DNA from: Deltaproteobacteria bacterium
GTDB taxonomy: Bacteria > Desulfobacterota > Desulfobaccia > Desulfobaccales > 0-14-0-80-60-11
Direction of reading: 5' to 3'
Length of the DNA stretch: 13,090 bases
NCBI GenBank assembly: GCA_023381945.1
Contig: JAMCQY010000361.1
Coordinates: forward strand, 1-13,090
Position numbers and translations under genes: made by a program. This document shows positions 13,048-13,090 of the stretch, piece after piece. The notes beneath the pieces were generated by a model. The model did not search any database. It saw only the letters and a program-made list of their open reading frames with translations, and had not been told where the DNA came from. Every line of letters starts with the position of its first letter. Within the stretch, counting starts at the first letter, position 1.

Positions 13048-13090
13048 ATAGTCCTATCCTCAAAATAATGATATAATTTAAAAGATTTGC

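Overview
The window looks like a chromosomal segment of a GC-rich, strictly anaerobic sulfate or sulfite reducer, most likely a member of the Desulfobacterota (the old Deltaproteobacteria). The main evidence is a complete dsrA-dsrB-dsrD cluster followed by a siroheme-amidase-type gene (dsrN/cbiA family) and two small ferredoxins. DsrD is typical of organisms that use DsrAB in the reductive direction. Genus-level placement (for example near Desulfobacca or Syntrophobacter) is only a guess from gene order and protein flavour.

Left part (1-2959): an almost complete M24 Xaa-Pro peptidase lies on the minus strand and runs off the left edge. It diverges from a plus-strand set made of a HAD phosphatase, a 53-residue rubredoxin and signal peptidase I. 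The divergent gap of about 290 bases holds a perfect 14-bp inverted repeat next to the peptidase start and a good sigma70-like promoter (TTGACA, 17 bases, TATTCT) ahead of the HAD gene.

Middle part (2960-7618): this is the repeat-rich section. A large imperfect palindrome of a dispersed-repeat type follows lepB, with a partial third copy just ahead of a solitary lipoprotein-type ABC substrate-binding protein. Next comes a REP-like hairpin and an AT-richer REP-associated tyrosine transposase (RAYT) gene. The RAYT is split by a one-base frameshift and carries an inverted pair of the same REP-like sequence inside its reading frame. Its stop overlaps the start of the first of two M16 zinc-protease genes. 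The two M16 proteins look complementary: one keeps the zinc site, the other has lost it but keeps the Arg/Tyr pair. Another stem-loop and a 14-bp tandem duplication lie between them.

Right part (7619-13090): a candidate promoter leads into dsrA, then dsrB (an intercistronic hairpin sits between them), dsrD and dsrN, all on the plus strand with tight spacing. DsrAB reduces sulfite, DsrD activates DsrAB, and DsrN is expected to amidate the siroheme that DsrAB uses. Two paralogous ferredoxins (77% identical) follow as separate units, the first with its own promoter and each with a strong intrinsic terminator. Both have Asp in place of one cluster-I cysteine. Convergent on the minus strand is a SlyD-like FKBP peptidyl-prolyl isomerase with a Cys-containing tail. 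No tRNA, rRNA or CRISPR array is visible, and dsrC, dsrMKJOP, sat and apr are not in the window.
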